From positions 1 to 64,000 of the forward strand of contig VMSZ01000038.1 in assembly GCA_013791885.1 (NCBI GenBank): a stretch of DNA of 64,000 nt, read 5' to 3'. How positions within the stretch are numbered: the stretch's first letter is position 1; every line of letters starts with the position of its first letter. This document shows positions 11,829 to 19,142 of this stretch, one piece after another. The stretch comes from Sulfurimonas sp. Its GTDB lineage: Bacteria; Campylobacterota; Campylobacteria; Campylobacterales; Sulfurimonadaceae. A model generated the notes under the pieces. That model was given only the letters and a program-made list of their open reading frames with translations. It did not search any database and had not been told where the DNA came from. The position numbers and the translations under genes were made by a program.

Positions 11829-12662
11829 ATGGAAGTGATGTATGGCATAGAATACTCTAAACCTGAGGTAGTTTTACTTCAAGAGACTGGGATTGGTGTA
11901 GCAGAAGCTGCAGCGAGAACCTGTTATGACTCTTTTGAAAACAGTGAAAACAGCGTTATTAAAGATATTGAAAACGTTATGCCAAACCAAGAGATGTGTC
12001 ATGAGTTAAACGCTATAGAAGATTCAGCCCTTTTAGATGATTTAGCTTGGACATATTTTCACCACTCCATATTGGAACATGCAAATTTGAGCTTTTTAGT
12101 TCGCGGAACGAGTCGCGGTGTTTTACAAGAGCATGCACGTCACCGCATTCAAGCAATTAGTGTCCGTTCAACACGCTATACTATGAGTTCGGTAATCAAT
12201 GCCTTTGTGGCTTCACTTCATGGCGGAGACAAAGAATTTTTTATCCAAAAAGTACTTGCGTTTGATATGTTTGTAACAACTAACAAAGAGTATAACACCA
12301 TAGAAATCGGTGCTATATACGACAAGCTGTTTTATCAATCCAAAGTAGTAGAAGATTTTTATTCTATTGCAGTCGCCAAAAGTTCTTTGGAGTTGTTAGA
12401 AAAATTTCCAAACAATGCTCCAGCACTTTTTGAAGCACTTCAAGAGGGTAAGAAAAAACGCAATGTCGGCGATGCTTTTAAGCATATTATCTCGGACAAT
12501 GTTAAAGTAGATATGGTGGTTACTTTTAATCTCAGAAGTCTCAAAAACTACTTTACACTCAGAGACAGCGGTGCTGCATTTTTTCAGATTCGCTGGTTAG
12601 CGCAAGAGATGATGCGAGTGACACCACAAAAATATTTAGACCTTATAGTAAAAAAGAAATAA
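11829..12662 (+). CDS. thyX: flavin-dependent thymidylate synthase
   Basis: Makes dTMP from dUMP with methylene-THF and reduced FAD. 277 residues. Seen: the ThyX motif RHR-x7-S (RHRIQAISVRSTRYT), the upstream HHSILEHANLSFLVRGTSRGVLQEHARHR segment and the C-terminal NLRSLKNYFTLRDSGAAFFQIRWLAQEM typical of the dUMP site. Start ATG 11829 has GAGG seven bases before it; a second ATG three codons in is possible. ThyX in place of ThyA is the rule in this bacterial group. Followed 15 bases later by a small lipoprotein gene. Confidence 0.95.
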   Translation: MEVMYGIEYSKPEVVLLQETGIGVAEAAARTCYDSFENSENSVIKDIENVMPNQEMCHELNAIEDSALLDDLAWTYFHHSILEHANLSFLVRGTSRGVLQEHARHRIQAISVRSTRYTMSSVINAFVASLHGGDKEFFIQKVLAFDMFVTTNKEYNTIEIGAIYDKLFYQSKVVEDFYSIAVAKSSLELLEKFPNNAPALFEALQEGKKKRNVGDAFKHIISDNVKVDMVVTFNLRSLKNYFTLRDSGAAFFQIRWLAQEMMRVTPQKYLDLIVKKK

Positions 12663-12677
12663 CCCAAGGATAAAGAG

Positions 12678-12896
12678 ATGAATAAATTATATATTTTGGC
12701 TATTTTAGCTTTTACAGGATGCTCAAACTTTACATTTAACGCGACTATGTGTGACAAAATAGCGTCCGAACCTGGAGCTACAATGCCAAAAGAGTGTATG
12801 GAGTATGTAGAAGAAGATGCACAAAAAGCTTTTGACAAAACAAAGGTAAAACAAGAAAGTAAAGAAGATATTATTGAATTTACAAAAGATAAATAG
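12678..12896 (+). CDS. small lipoprotein
   Basis: 72 residues. A short signal sequence ends in a lipobox-like AFTGC (cysteine near residue 15), so lipid attachment and export are expected. The mature part is short, polar and acidic-basic (EEDAQKAFDKTKVKQESKEDIIEFTKDK) with one further CDK and one KEC cysteine. No family recognised. It sits between thyX (15 bases) and argB (16 bases) with a ribosome site (AAGGATAAAGAG) and is likely co-transcribed with both. Confidence 0.7.
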   Translation: MNKLYILAILAFTGCSNFTFNATMCDKIASEPGATMPKECMEYVEEDAQKAFDKTKVKQESKEDIIEFTKDK

Positions 12897-12912
12897 TTAA
12901 AGGAGAAGCACC

Positions 12913-13767
12913 TTGATTCAAAAAATAGAAACAGCAAAAACGCTACTTGAAGCACTTCCGTATATTAAAAAATATACAGGCGAAATTTTTGTCATAAAAT
13001 ATGGCGGTTCGGCTCAAATTAATCCGGAGCTTAAGGATAAATTTGCCCAAGACATTATCCTCTTATACCTTATAGGTATTAAGCCTGTTATTGTTCATGG
13101 CGGCGGTAATAAAATTAACGAAATGCTTCAGAAGTTAGAGATTGAAAGTGAATTTGTAGATGGAATGCGTGTGACTAGCGAGCAGGTAATGGAAGTCGTT
13201 GAAATGGTTTTAGGCGGCAGTATTAATAAAGAGATTACCATGCTTTTAAATATGCATGGAGCGAAAGCTCTTGGTATTACAGGCAAAGACGCAAACTTCA
13301 TAACAGCCAAGCCAAAGTCAAATGGTAAGTACGGTCTGGTTGGCGAGATTACCAATGTAGATGCTAAAGTTATTCACAAACTGCTTGAAGAAAAATTTAT
13401 TCCTGTCATTGCGCCGATTGCTTCGGCAAATGAAGTAAATCATCCCGGTTTTAACATAAACGCAGATTTGGCAGCCAGTAAAATAGCGGCAGCAATAGGG
13501 GCTAGAAAAATTATTTTCATGACTGACATCGTCGGCGTTTTAGATAAAGAAAGAAATCTTCTAGATACGCTCACGGAAGCTCAAATAGAAGACTATAAAG
13601 CGGATGGCACAATTCATGGAGGGATGATACCAAAAGTTGATGCCTGTCTCGAAGCAATTCACGGAGGCGTTGAAAAAGCGCATATTATTGACGGACGAGT
13701 TGAACACTCTATCTTGCTTGAAATTTTGACAAGCGAAGGCGTTGGAACAGTTATCAAAAAATCATAA
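12913..13767 (+). CDS. argB: acetylglutamate kinase
   Basis: Phosphorylates N-acetylglutamate, the second step of arginine biosynthesis. 284 residues. Seen: the kinase start FVIKYGGSAQ, PVIVHGGGNKINEML, LGITGKDANFITA, the GFNINADLAASKIAAAIGARKIIFMTDIVGVL block and the C-terminal GGMIPKVDACLEAIHGGVEKAHIIDGR. The start is TTG at 12913, preceded by AAAGGAGAAG at good distance; no closer ATG aligns as well. N-terminal helix TAKTLLEALPYIKKYTGE is of the arginine-inhibitable hexameric type. Confidence 0.97.
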   Translation: MIQKIETAKTLLEALPYIKKYTGEIFVIKYGGSAQINPELKDKFAQDIILLYLIGIKPVIVHGGGNKINEMLQKLEIESEFVDGMRVTSEQVMEVVEMVLGGSINKEITMLLNMHGAKALGITGKDANFITAKPKSNGKYGLVGEITNVDAKVIHKLLEEKFIPVIAPIASANEVNHPGFNINADLAASKIAAAIGARKIIFMTDIVGVLDKERNLLDTLTEAQIEDYKADGTIHGGMIPKVDACLEAIHGGVEKAHIIDGRVEHSILLEILTSEGVGTVIKKS

Positions 13768-13875
13768 AATAGTAAAATTTTGCATCAAAGAGGCAAAGCT
13801 TTAGTCGTCATAGCGGCGCAAGCGTAGTAAAATGGACGTGTTCATTTTGCGTTTGAAAAAAATAAAAGGATATAA

Positions 13876-14430
13876 ATGAATACAGAAAAAGAGCTAGTTG
13901 CAAGAAGCGGCGGCGTTTGTGAATTATGTGCAAGCAGTGAAGGTTTGAGTGCTTTAGAAGTAGCGCCTTCGGATGGCAGTTCTGAGCAGTCTATTTATGT
14001 ATGTGAAAACTGCAAGAGCCAAATAGAGTCCGGCGAGCTGGATGAGTCACATTTTAATTGTTTAAATGATGCAATGTGGAGTGAAACGCCGGCTGTAAAA
14101 GTTATGTCATACATACTGCTTAACAAACTTGGACGTCAGGATTTGCTCGATATGATTTATCTTGATGATGCAGAGAAAAAGTGGGGAGATTCAGCTTTAA
14201 ACGCAGCCGCAAATAAAATAGTTCATAAAGATGCAAACGGTGTTGTTTTAAACGCAGGCGATAGTGTTGTAATTCTAAAAGATTTAGAAGTAAAAGGTGC
14301 CGGTTTTACTGCTAAACGCGGAACAACTGTGACACGCATTGCTCTTCCCGCTGATATTGATGACCATATTGAAGGTCGTGTAAACGGAACAAAAATCTAT
14401 CTTAAAACAGAGTTTTTGAAAAAAGTATAA
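13876..14430 (+). CDS. yjdM: PhnA/YjdM family zinc-ribbon protein
   Basis: 184 residues of the family once named PhnA, later YjdM, whose role is not the phosphonate hydrolase the old name suggests. Seen: an N-terminal zinc-binding part with C-x2-C pairs (GGVCELCASS, YVCENCKSQI) and the conserved C-terminal SH3-like segment VVILKDLEVKGAGFTAKRGTTVTRIAL...HIEGRVNGTKIYLKTEFLKK. AAAGGA precedes the ATG. The 108-base gap before it contains no clear element except a GC-rich stretch and one TGCGTTT motif. The dgt promoter overlaps its stop codon. Confidence 0.88.
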   Translation: MNTEKELVARSGGVCELCASSEGLSALEVAPSDGSSEQSIYVCENCKSQIESGELDESHFNCLNDAMWSETPAVKVMSYILLNKLGRQDLLDMIYLDDAEKKWGDSALNAAANKIVHKDANGVVLNAGDSVVILKDLEVKGAGFTAKRGTTVTRIALPADIDDHIEGRVNGTKIYLKTEFLKKV

Positions 14431-14431
14431 T
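14426..14431 (+). promoter_or_regulatory. dgt -10 box over the yjdM stop
   Basis: TATAAT (14426-14431) includes the TAA stop of yjdM and lies 22 bases before the GTG start of dgt; AGGGAGA between them is the ribosome site. dgt can therefore be expressed both from its own promoter and by read-through. Confidence 0.5.
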
Positions 14432-14453
14432 CAGTCCAAAAGGGAGACAAACA

Positions 14454-15551
14454 GTGCAGCCAAGTGATAGATTTCATACGATCGATACTGATTTTAGGAA
14501 CCCTTATGCAAGAGACAGAGACAGAATAATTCACTCTGGCTCTTTTAGAAAACTTGAATATAAAACGCAGGTTTTTTTAAATCAGGAGGGCGATTTTTTT
14601 CGCACCCGCCTCACACACTCTATAGAAGTCTCACAAATTGCCCGCTCAATCACCTCTCACTTAGGTCTGAATGAATCTTTGGCAGAAGCTATCGCTCTTG
14701 CTCACGACCTAGGTCATACCCCTTTTGGTCATGTTGGAGGTGATGCGCTCGATGAGTGTTTGAAACATGATGGCTTTTCTCACGGTTTTGAGCATAATTT
14801 TCAAAGTTTTCGTGTTGTCTCATCTCTGGAAAAACGCTACAACGGTTACAGTGGGCTTAACCTTACTTTTGCAACACTTGAGGGAATTTTAAAGCACTCT
14901 TATCCATACCATAAAAGTTTTTTACCTGCGCGTATTCATGAGCATTTCAATCTTAATACCCATCCGTCCATTGAAGCTATGGTAGTTGACCGTGCCGACG
15001 AAATTGCTTATATGAGCCATGATATTGATGATGGAGTAAACTCAGGACTCATAAGCTTCGATGACCTCAAAGAGAGTGAACTCATTCAAGAGATTTTGGA
15101 TAAGGTCGCCGAGGAAGGTGTCTCTCAAGAAGAAGATGAAATGTTTCGCTATCGTTTCAGTTCACATCTCATAAATCATCTGGTTTACTCTCTTTTGGAG
15201 TTTTCAAAAGATAAAATAAGTACAAAAGAAGTTTTAAGTGCAAGGCTTGATTCTCAAAGTGAGATTCCTATAGGTTTTTCACCGGAGCTTGAGACAAAAA
15301 TTAAAAAGCTTAAAAAGATACTTTTTAAAAAAATGTATCAGCATAAAAAGATAGTTATTAAAATGTATGCGGGTAAACAGGCTATTCGTGGGCTTTATAA
15401 AGGTTTGATGGAAGAAGAGAAAATGCTTCCTGATTTTTATTACAAGCAACTCTCACAAAGAGCAAAACACAGAGTCGTGGCAGATTATATTGCTTCTATG
15501 AGTGATAGACATGCGCTCTCTTTTTATAACGAGATGTACGGAAAAATGTAG
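14454..15551 (+). CDS. dgt: deoxyguanosinetriphosphate triphosphohydrolase-like protein
   Basis: HD-domain hydrolase that removes triphosphate from dNTPs, helping to balance the nucleotide pool. 365 residues. Seen: FRKLEYKTQVF, the first His of RTRLTHSIEVSQIARSI, the HD pair in ALAHDLGHTPFGHVGGDAL, and VVDRADEIAYMSHDIDDGVNSG. Start is GTG at 14454 with AGGGAGA at the right distance. Length matches the shorter dGTPase-like subtype, so substrate range may be wider than dGTP. Convergent with rpsU. Confidence 0.92.
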   Translation: MQPSDRFHTIDTDFRNPYARDRDRIIHSGSFRKLEYKTQVFLNQEGDFFRTRLTHSIEVSQIARSITSHLGLNESLAEAIALAHDLGHTPFGHVGGDALDECLKHDGFSHGFEHNFQSFRVVSSLEKRYNGYSGLNLTFATLEGILKHSYPYHKSFLPARIHEHFNLNTHPSIEAMVVDRADEIAYMSHDIDDGVNSGLISFDDLKESELIQEILDKVAEEGVSQEEDEMFRYRFSSHLINHLVYSLLEFSKDKISTKEVLSARLDSQSEIPIGFSPELETKIKKLKKILFKKMYQHKKIVIKMYAGKQAIRGLYKGLMEEEKMLPDFYYKQLSQRAKHRVVADYIASMSDRHALSFYNEMYGKM

Positions 15552-15622
15552 CGTTAGCTGCGTTTAGAATTGTTTGTTTGTTGTTTTTGAGATTGTTTGA
15601 GGGTTTTTGGAGAGGAAATAGT

Positions 15623-15640
15623 TAAAGCCCGAAGGCTTTA
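15623..15640 (-). terminator. rpsU terminator with UUCG tetraloop
   Basis: On the minus strand TAAAGCC-TTCG-GGCTTTA forms a 7-bp stem closed by the very stable C(UUCG)G tetraloop, five bases beyond the rpsU stop. It lies between convergent dgt and rpsU; a T-rich tract on the plus strand (15575-15619) precedes it. It probably ends rpsU and may serve dgt. Confidence 0.75.
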
Positions 15641-15644
15641 GCTA

Positions 15645-15857
15645 CTATAGGCGTGATTCGTAACGTCTCATCATATAAAGACGTTTTAGCATTTTTTTAC
15701 GAGATGCTATTTTGAACTTCTTACGCTTTTCAGTTTCAGTTTCATGGAAACGTCTAGCACGAGCTTCAGTAACGATTAAGTTACGGTCAGTCTGCTTCTT
15801 GAAACGGCGGTAAGATGCATCAAAATTATCATCACTACGTAGTATAATACCTGGCAT
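15645..15857 (-). CDS. rpsU: 30S ribosomal protein S21
   Basis: Small basic ribosomal protein needed for initiation on many mRNAs. 70 residues, the family's size. Seen: [25 protein letters not shown] at the start, then the arginine/lysine-rich helix [40 protein letters not shown]. It has its own -10 (ATTATA on the plus strand, 15897-15902) and an untranslated leader of about 30 bases. It stands alone, not in the rpsU-dnaG-rpoD operon of enterobacteria, although dnaG lies 3.3 kb away. Confidence 0.96.
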   Translation of the reverse strand: MPGIILRSDDNFDASYRRFKKQTDRNLIVTEARARRFHETETEKRKKFKIASRKKMLKRLYMMRRYESRL

Positions 15858-15896
15858 ATCACATCACCCACTTTCTTTAAAATTTGTCGAGTTGGA

Positions 15897-15902
15897 ATTA
15901 TA
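15897..15902 (-). promoter_or_regulatory. rpsU -10 box
   Basis: TATAAT on the minus strand, 40 bases before the rpsU ATG, preceded by an AT-rich region. Position is consistent with a single-gene transcript ending at the UUCG hairpin. Confidence 0.55.
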
Positions 15903-15949
15903 CCTTAAAATCTACATTTCACATAATTTAATTTGAGAAGAGCAGATTA

Positions 15950-17293
15950 TTAAATATTAAGGCGTTTCCAGTAGCCGCTTCTCAGCCACAGCCATGAAAG
16001 ACTTAAGCAGACAATCCACCCTATGAGTTCGCCTATCCAGATATATTCATGAGAATAGCCAGCTACAAGTGCTGCCCAATAAACATAAAAAAGGACAGAC
16101 ACAGAAACTGCCAATTCTATAAAAAAGGTCACCATTGTATCCCCTGTTCCGGCAACGGTAGAGGCCATTATGTCTGCAGGAACAGCCACAATTGTTGTAA
16201 TCATAATAACAAAAAGCGCAGCGCTTGCCATTTGTATAAGAGCTTCCTCGCTTGAAAAAATCGCTAAAACATACTCCGGAAAAAATGCAAGCGCTAATAA
16301 CATGGGTATAAGTGCTATATAGCTCAGTTTGATTGTTTTAGATACCAGTTGTGCAACTTCTTTTTCATCTTTTTGTCCAATAAGGTTGCTGGCCATAGAA
16401 CAGACTGTTTCCGAAAAGGCGTTTATAGGGATTTGTAAAAGAAGATAGCAGCTAAAAATGATGGTAGCAACAGCTAAAGACTCCTCTCCGAGCTGCTCAA
16501 TAATTAGGAAAAACAAAAACCATCGAAGTGATTGGATGAGTGCTTCCATGGAGACCGGAAGAGAGAGTTTTGTGAGGGTTTTTATAAGTGGGAAATTTAA
16601 TTTCTCAAACACAAAAAGACCATAATTTTGAATATATTTTCGTCTGAGAATATCTATAAACAGAAAGAGAAAAACGGCAATTTCAGCACTTAAGGAAGCG
16701 ATGCCAGCGCCCGCTATGCCCATTTCAGGAAACCCGTAATGACCAAAAATAAGGAAATAATCCAATAAAATATTGGTGATAGCCAATACGATGGTGGCTC
16801 CAATAAATACTTTTGTTTTTGATATGCCCACATAAAATGCGCTCAAAGCCAGGTTAAGAGCATGAAAAAATAGACCAAAAATAGCGATGTTTAAGTAGAG
16901 TGCCACAGCTTGGTGAATATCTTGTGACTGAAATATTTTGAATGTAATATAGGGCAAAACAAAGAGAATGAAAAGTATCATCAGCATGCTAATAAATGAG
17001 AGAATATAGAAACCTTGATTTATTATCAAACCGATTTTTTTGTGTGCTTCTTCACCGGCTCTGCGTCCAATAGTGATTTGAATTCCATCTACAAAACCCA
17101 AAATAAAAAATAAAGAGAGCGCATAAATCGTGTCTGCTATGCCGAGTGCAGCGAGTTCAGTCATGCCGTAATGAGATAAAAATATGGCATCTGTGACGAC
17201 GACTACGGTCTCGCTGATACTTGCAATTATCATAGGAAAAGAGACAAGCCAAATATTTTTATATGTTGGTAAAAATTTTGTTACTTCTCTCAT
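15950..17293 (-). CDS. MATE family efflux transporter
   Basis: 447 residues with about twelve hydrophobic helices and the typical two-fold MATE layout (IWLVSFPMIIASISETVVVVTDAIFLSHYG at the start, repeated pattern at mid-protein KLSLPVSMEALIQSLRWFLFF). MATE proteins expel cationic drugs or metabolites with Na+ or H+. Third gene of a tight operon after a PSD-like and an amidinotransferase-like gene (gap 18 bases). AAGGT precedes the ATG. Substrate is unknown; the context suggests it may export something related to the two upstream enzymes. Confidence 0.88.
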   Translation of the reverse strand: MREVTKFLPTYKNIWLVSFPMIIASISETVVVVTDAIFLSHYGMTELAALGIADTIYALSLFFILGFVDGIQITIGRRAGEEAHKKIGLIINQGFYILSFISMLMILFILFVLPYITFKIFQSQDIHQAVALYLNIAIFGLFFHALNLALSAFYVGISKTKVFIGATIVLAITNILLDYFLIFGHYGFPEMGIAGAGIASLSAEIAVFLFLFIDILRRKYIQNYGLFVFEKLNFPLIKTLTKLSLPVSMEALIQSLRWFLFFLIIEQLGEESLAVATIIFSCYLLLQIPINAFSETVCSMASNLIGQKDEKEVAQLVSKTIKLSYIALIPMLLALAFFPEYVLAIFSSEEALIQMASAALFVIMITTIVAVPADIMASTVAGTGDTMVTFFIELAVSVSVLFYVYWAALVAGYSHEYIWIGELIGWIVCLSLSWLWLRSGYWKRLNI

Positions 17294-17311
17294 ATTAAAT
17301 ACCTTTGAACA

Positions 17312-18286
17312 TTATGTAAGTATCATCTCATAAGATTTTCGGTTGAGGTGCATCACCATACAAGAGAGCAGAGCACCGCTCTTCAAAAACTCGCTCGTAT
17401 TGAAAAACGCAGTTTCAAAAGCGTATTTTGAAGCGATATCTTCAAGCGTACGGTTTTTCTGTCTCTCGCTCTCATAGTATTCATCACTGCGTTTCATCTC
17501 ATGTATGTTTGAGGCATTGAGTATGACATTTCCCATTCTTACAGAGTTGCAAATACCTGAAAAAGCATCGTCATTAGAGATATCTATAATATTTGTTACA
17601 GCTTCAATCTCTTTTACCTCTTCTTTGGAGTACATTCCGGTACAAACAAGAGTGTCTTCTTTTGTCAGCGGAAAAACAGTACAGTCGAGGTGATAAAGAT
17701 AGGGGTCCTTTTCTTTGAGTGTGATAATTTTCATATCAAACTGCTCCTCCATCCATCTGTATGCGTTTTGTTCCGAACGCTGTCCGTAACCGCCCAAATA
17801 TACATTTCCAAAAAGATGTTTGAGCTCCGCTTCCCCTTCAAAATGATAAGGAGGTATGACTGTCTCGTAGCCCATCGATTCAAAAAATCTTTCTCCGACA
17901 TTTGTTTCCGGGATACGGACTTTGGAAGCAAAGTTGGAGAGTATTACCGTGTTATGGTCGGGAAGATGGTTTAAGACAATACCCAGATTTGCTGTATAAA
18001 CAAGATCTTGAAGCCCCTGTAAACGCGGTGTAGGCAAGAGGTAAACAACAGATTCTGCAGCCATGAAGTTATAGAGTTGTAAGAACTGTTTCACTGCTTT
18101 TTGGATGTCAACATGCCTTTCATTTGATGTCAGCTCTTGCATCCAGACATTGTTGCTGATGCTGGCCTGCAGGGAAAAGGGAACATTCATAAGAAACGCA
18201 GGCCGTTCCAATGTGCTAGGATTTAAGTCAGGAAGTGCGACAGACTCTCCAAGATGAATATTTTTTTTGGCGTTGTAGGCAAACAT
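17312..18286 (-). CDS. amidinotransferase / DDAH-like guanidino-group enzyme
   Basis: 324 residues. Family features of the pentein fold: FEGEAELKHL, the GYGQRSEQNAYRWM turn, LYHLDCTVFPL and a C-terminal SGALLSCMVMHLNR with the likely catalytic cysteine. Penteins of this group cleave or transfer guanidino groups (dimethylargininase, arginine deiminase, glycine amidinotransferase). The LDC and LSCM motifs fit a hydrolase or dihydrolase. Substrate cannot be fixed. It lies nine bases after a PSD-like gene and before a MATE exporter, a combination I do not recognise as a described pathway. Confidence 0.78.
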   Translation of the reverse strand: MFAYNAKKNIHLGESVALPDLNPSTLERPAFLMNVPFSLQASISNNVWMQELTSNERHVDIQKAVKQFLQLYNFMAAESVVYLLPTPRLQGLQDLVYTANLGIVLNHLPDHNTVILSNFASKVRIPETNVGERFFESMGYETVIPPYHFEGEAELKHLFGNVYLGGYGQRSEQNAYRWMEEQFDMKIITLKEKDPYLYHLDCTVFPLTKEDTLVCTGMYSKEEVKEIEAVTNIIDISNDDAFSGICNSVRMGNVILNASNIHEMKRSDEYYESERQKNRTLEDIASKYAFETAFFNTSEFLKSGALLSCMVMHLNRKSYEMILT

Positions 18287-18295
18287 TGGAATTCC

Positions 18296-19021
18296 TTATG
18301 ATTGTTTTTTTAAAATTTTAACTATTGCATCGACTCCAGCTTCAACATGCATGCCGCTCTGTAGAAGAGGAAGATACTCAAAATTCTCTGAGAGCGGAAT
18401 GATTACATCGACTTGTGAGCCATAACGGATCTGTGAAAAACGCTGGCCTTGAGCAAAATGTTTGTTTTGTTTGAGACGAAAAGGAGTAATGCAATCTACG
18501 TCATAATCTGCAATTTGTAAAATATAATACTTTTGTTGCAACTCTATTGAAAAAATGGTGTTGAGCATGCGTTGATTTGAGAAAAGATACTCAGCATTCT
18601 GTGTATTGATTTTAAGAGCCTCTACCAGACTTTTTTCTATAGCAAGCATTGGGAGATTATGGCTGCTTATTGTCTCAAGCTCCTCATAACTAAGGCGGCC
18701 AGCGTAAGGGATTCTGTTGATGTGAACATCATAAAAAGTCATAAAAATCCCTATAACAAGGCTTCTTTGACTGTATTCCTCTTTACGCATGGCATCTTTG
18801 AGTGAGTAAGACCTTCCTTTGATGTCAATAATGGACTCCTCTGCGTTTACGACTTTGGAGTATAAGATGATTCCATCAGCCGGCGCGAAAAAATAGGAAC
18901 TATCCGCATACAGAGCTCTGTTTGGATCACGAAAAAAGTGTTCCTCACTGAGCCATTTCATTGATTTGTCTTTTATTATGGAGACGTCTGTATTCACCCA
19001 TTCTTGCAATGTTTTAGCCAT
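18296..19021 (-). CDS. phosphatidylserine decarboxylase family protein
   Basis: 241 residues. Seen: EEHFFRDPNRALYADSSYFFAPADGIIL (usual SPADG), the metal/substrate motif FMTFYDVHINRIPYAG, and near the C-terminus QIRYGSQVDVIIPL, where the GS pair is the expected self-cleavage site giving the pyruvoyl prosthetic group. The motif is of the short GS(R/Q) kind rather than LGST. It may be the cell's phosphatidylethanolamine-forming enzyme or a paralogue for another carboxylated substrate. First gene of the operon with the amidinotransferase-like and MATE genes, divergent from dnaG across a 13-bp inverted repeat. Confidence 0.82.
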   Translation of the reverse strand: MAKTLQEWVNTDVSIIKDKSMKWLSEEHFFRDPNRALYADSSYFFAPADGIILYSKVVNAEESIIDIKGRSYSLKDAMRKEEYSQRSLVIGIFMTFYDVHINRIPYAGRLSYEELETISSHNLPMLAIEKSLVEALKINTQNAEYLFSNQRMLNTIFSIELQQKYYILQIADYDVDCITPFRLKQNKHFAQGQRFSQIRYGSQVDVIIPLSENFEYLPLLQSGMHVEAGVDAIVKILKKQS

Positions 19022-19066
19022 TGAAACACCCCTCTGTTCAGGTTGTATGGCATTATTCTAACACAC

Positions 19067-19105
19067 TTTTCATAAGTAAGTATATAAAGTTATTACTTAT
19101 GAAAA
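19067..19105. promoter_or_regulatory. perfect 13-bp inverted repeat in a divergent promoter region
   Basis: TTTTCATAAGTAA (19067-19079) and TTACTTATGAAAA (19093-19105) are exact inverted copies separated by 13 bases. The right arm lies just upstream of the -35 area for dnaG (-10 at 19131), the left arm upstream of the PSD-like gene. The symmetry and place fit an operator for a regulator of either or both genes. Confidence 0.6.
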
Positions 19106-19130
19106 TTGCTCTTTTTAATCCACTCTTTTG

Positions 19131-19136
19131 TATAAT
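19131..19136 (+). promoter_or_regulatory. dnaG -10 box, seven bases from the start codon
   Basis: TATAAT is followed by TTCGCC and then the ATG of dnaG. With the usual 6-8 base distance, transcription would start at or next to the A of the ATG. No Shine-Dalgarno sequence is present, which fits a leaderless mRNA. Confidence 0.6.
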
Positions 19137-19142
19137 TTCGCC

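Noticed and set aside
19128-19142. TTG start of dnaG given by the ORF track
   Set aside because: It would translate the -10 box (TATAAT as YN) and has no ribosome site; ATG at 19143 fits primase N-termini.
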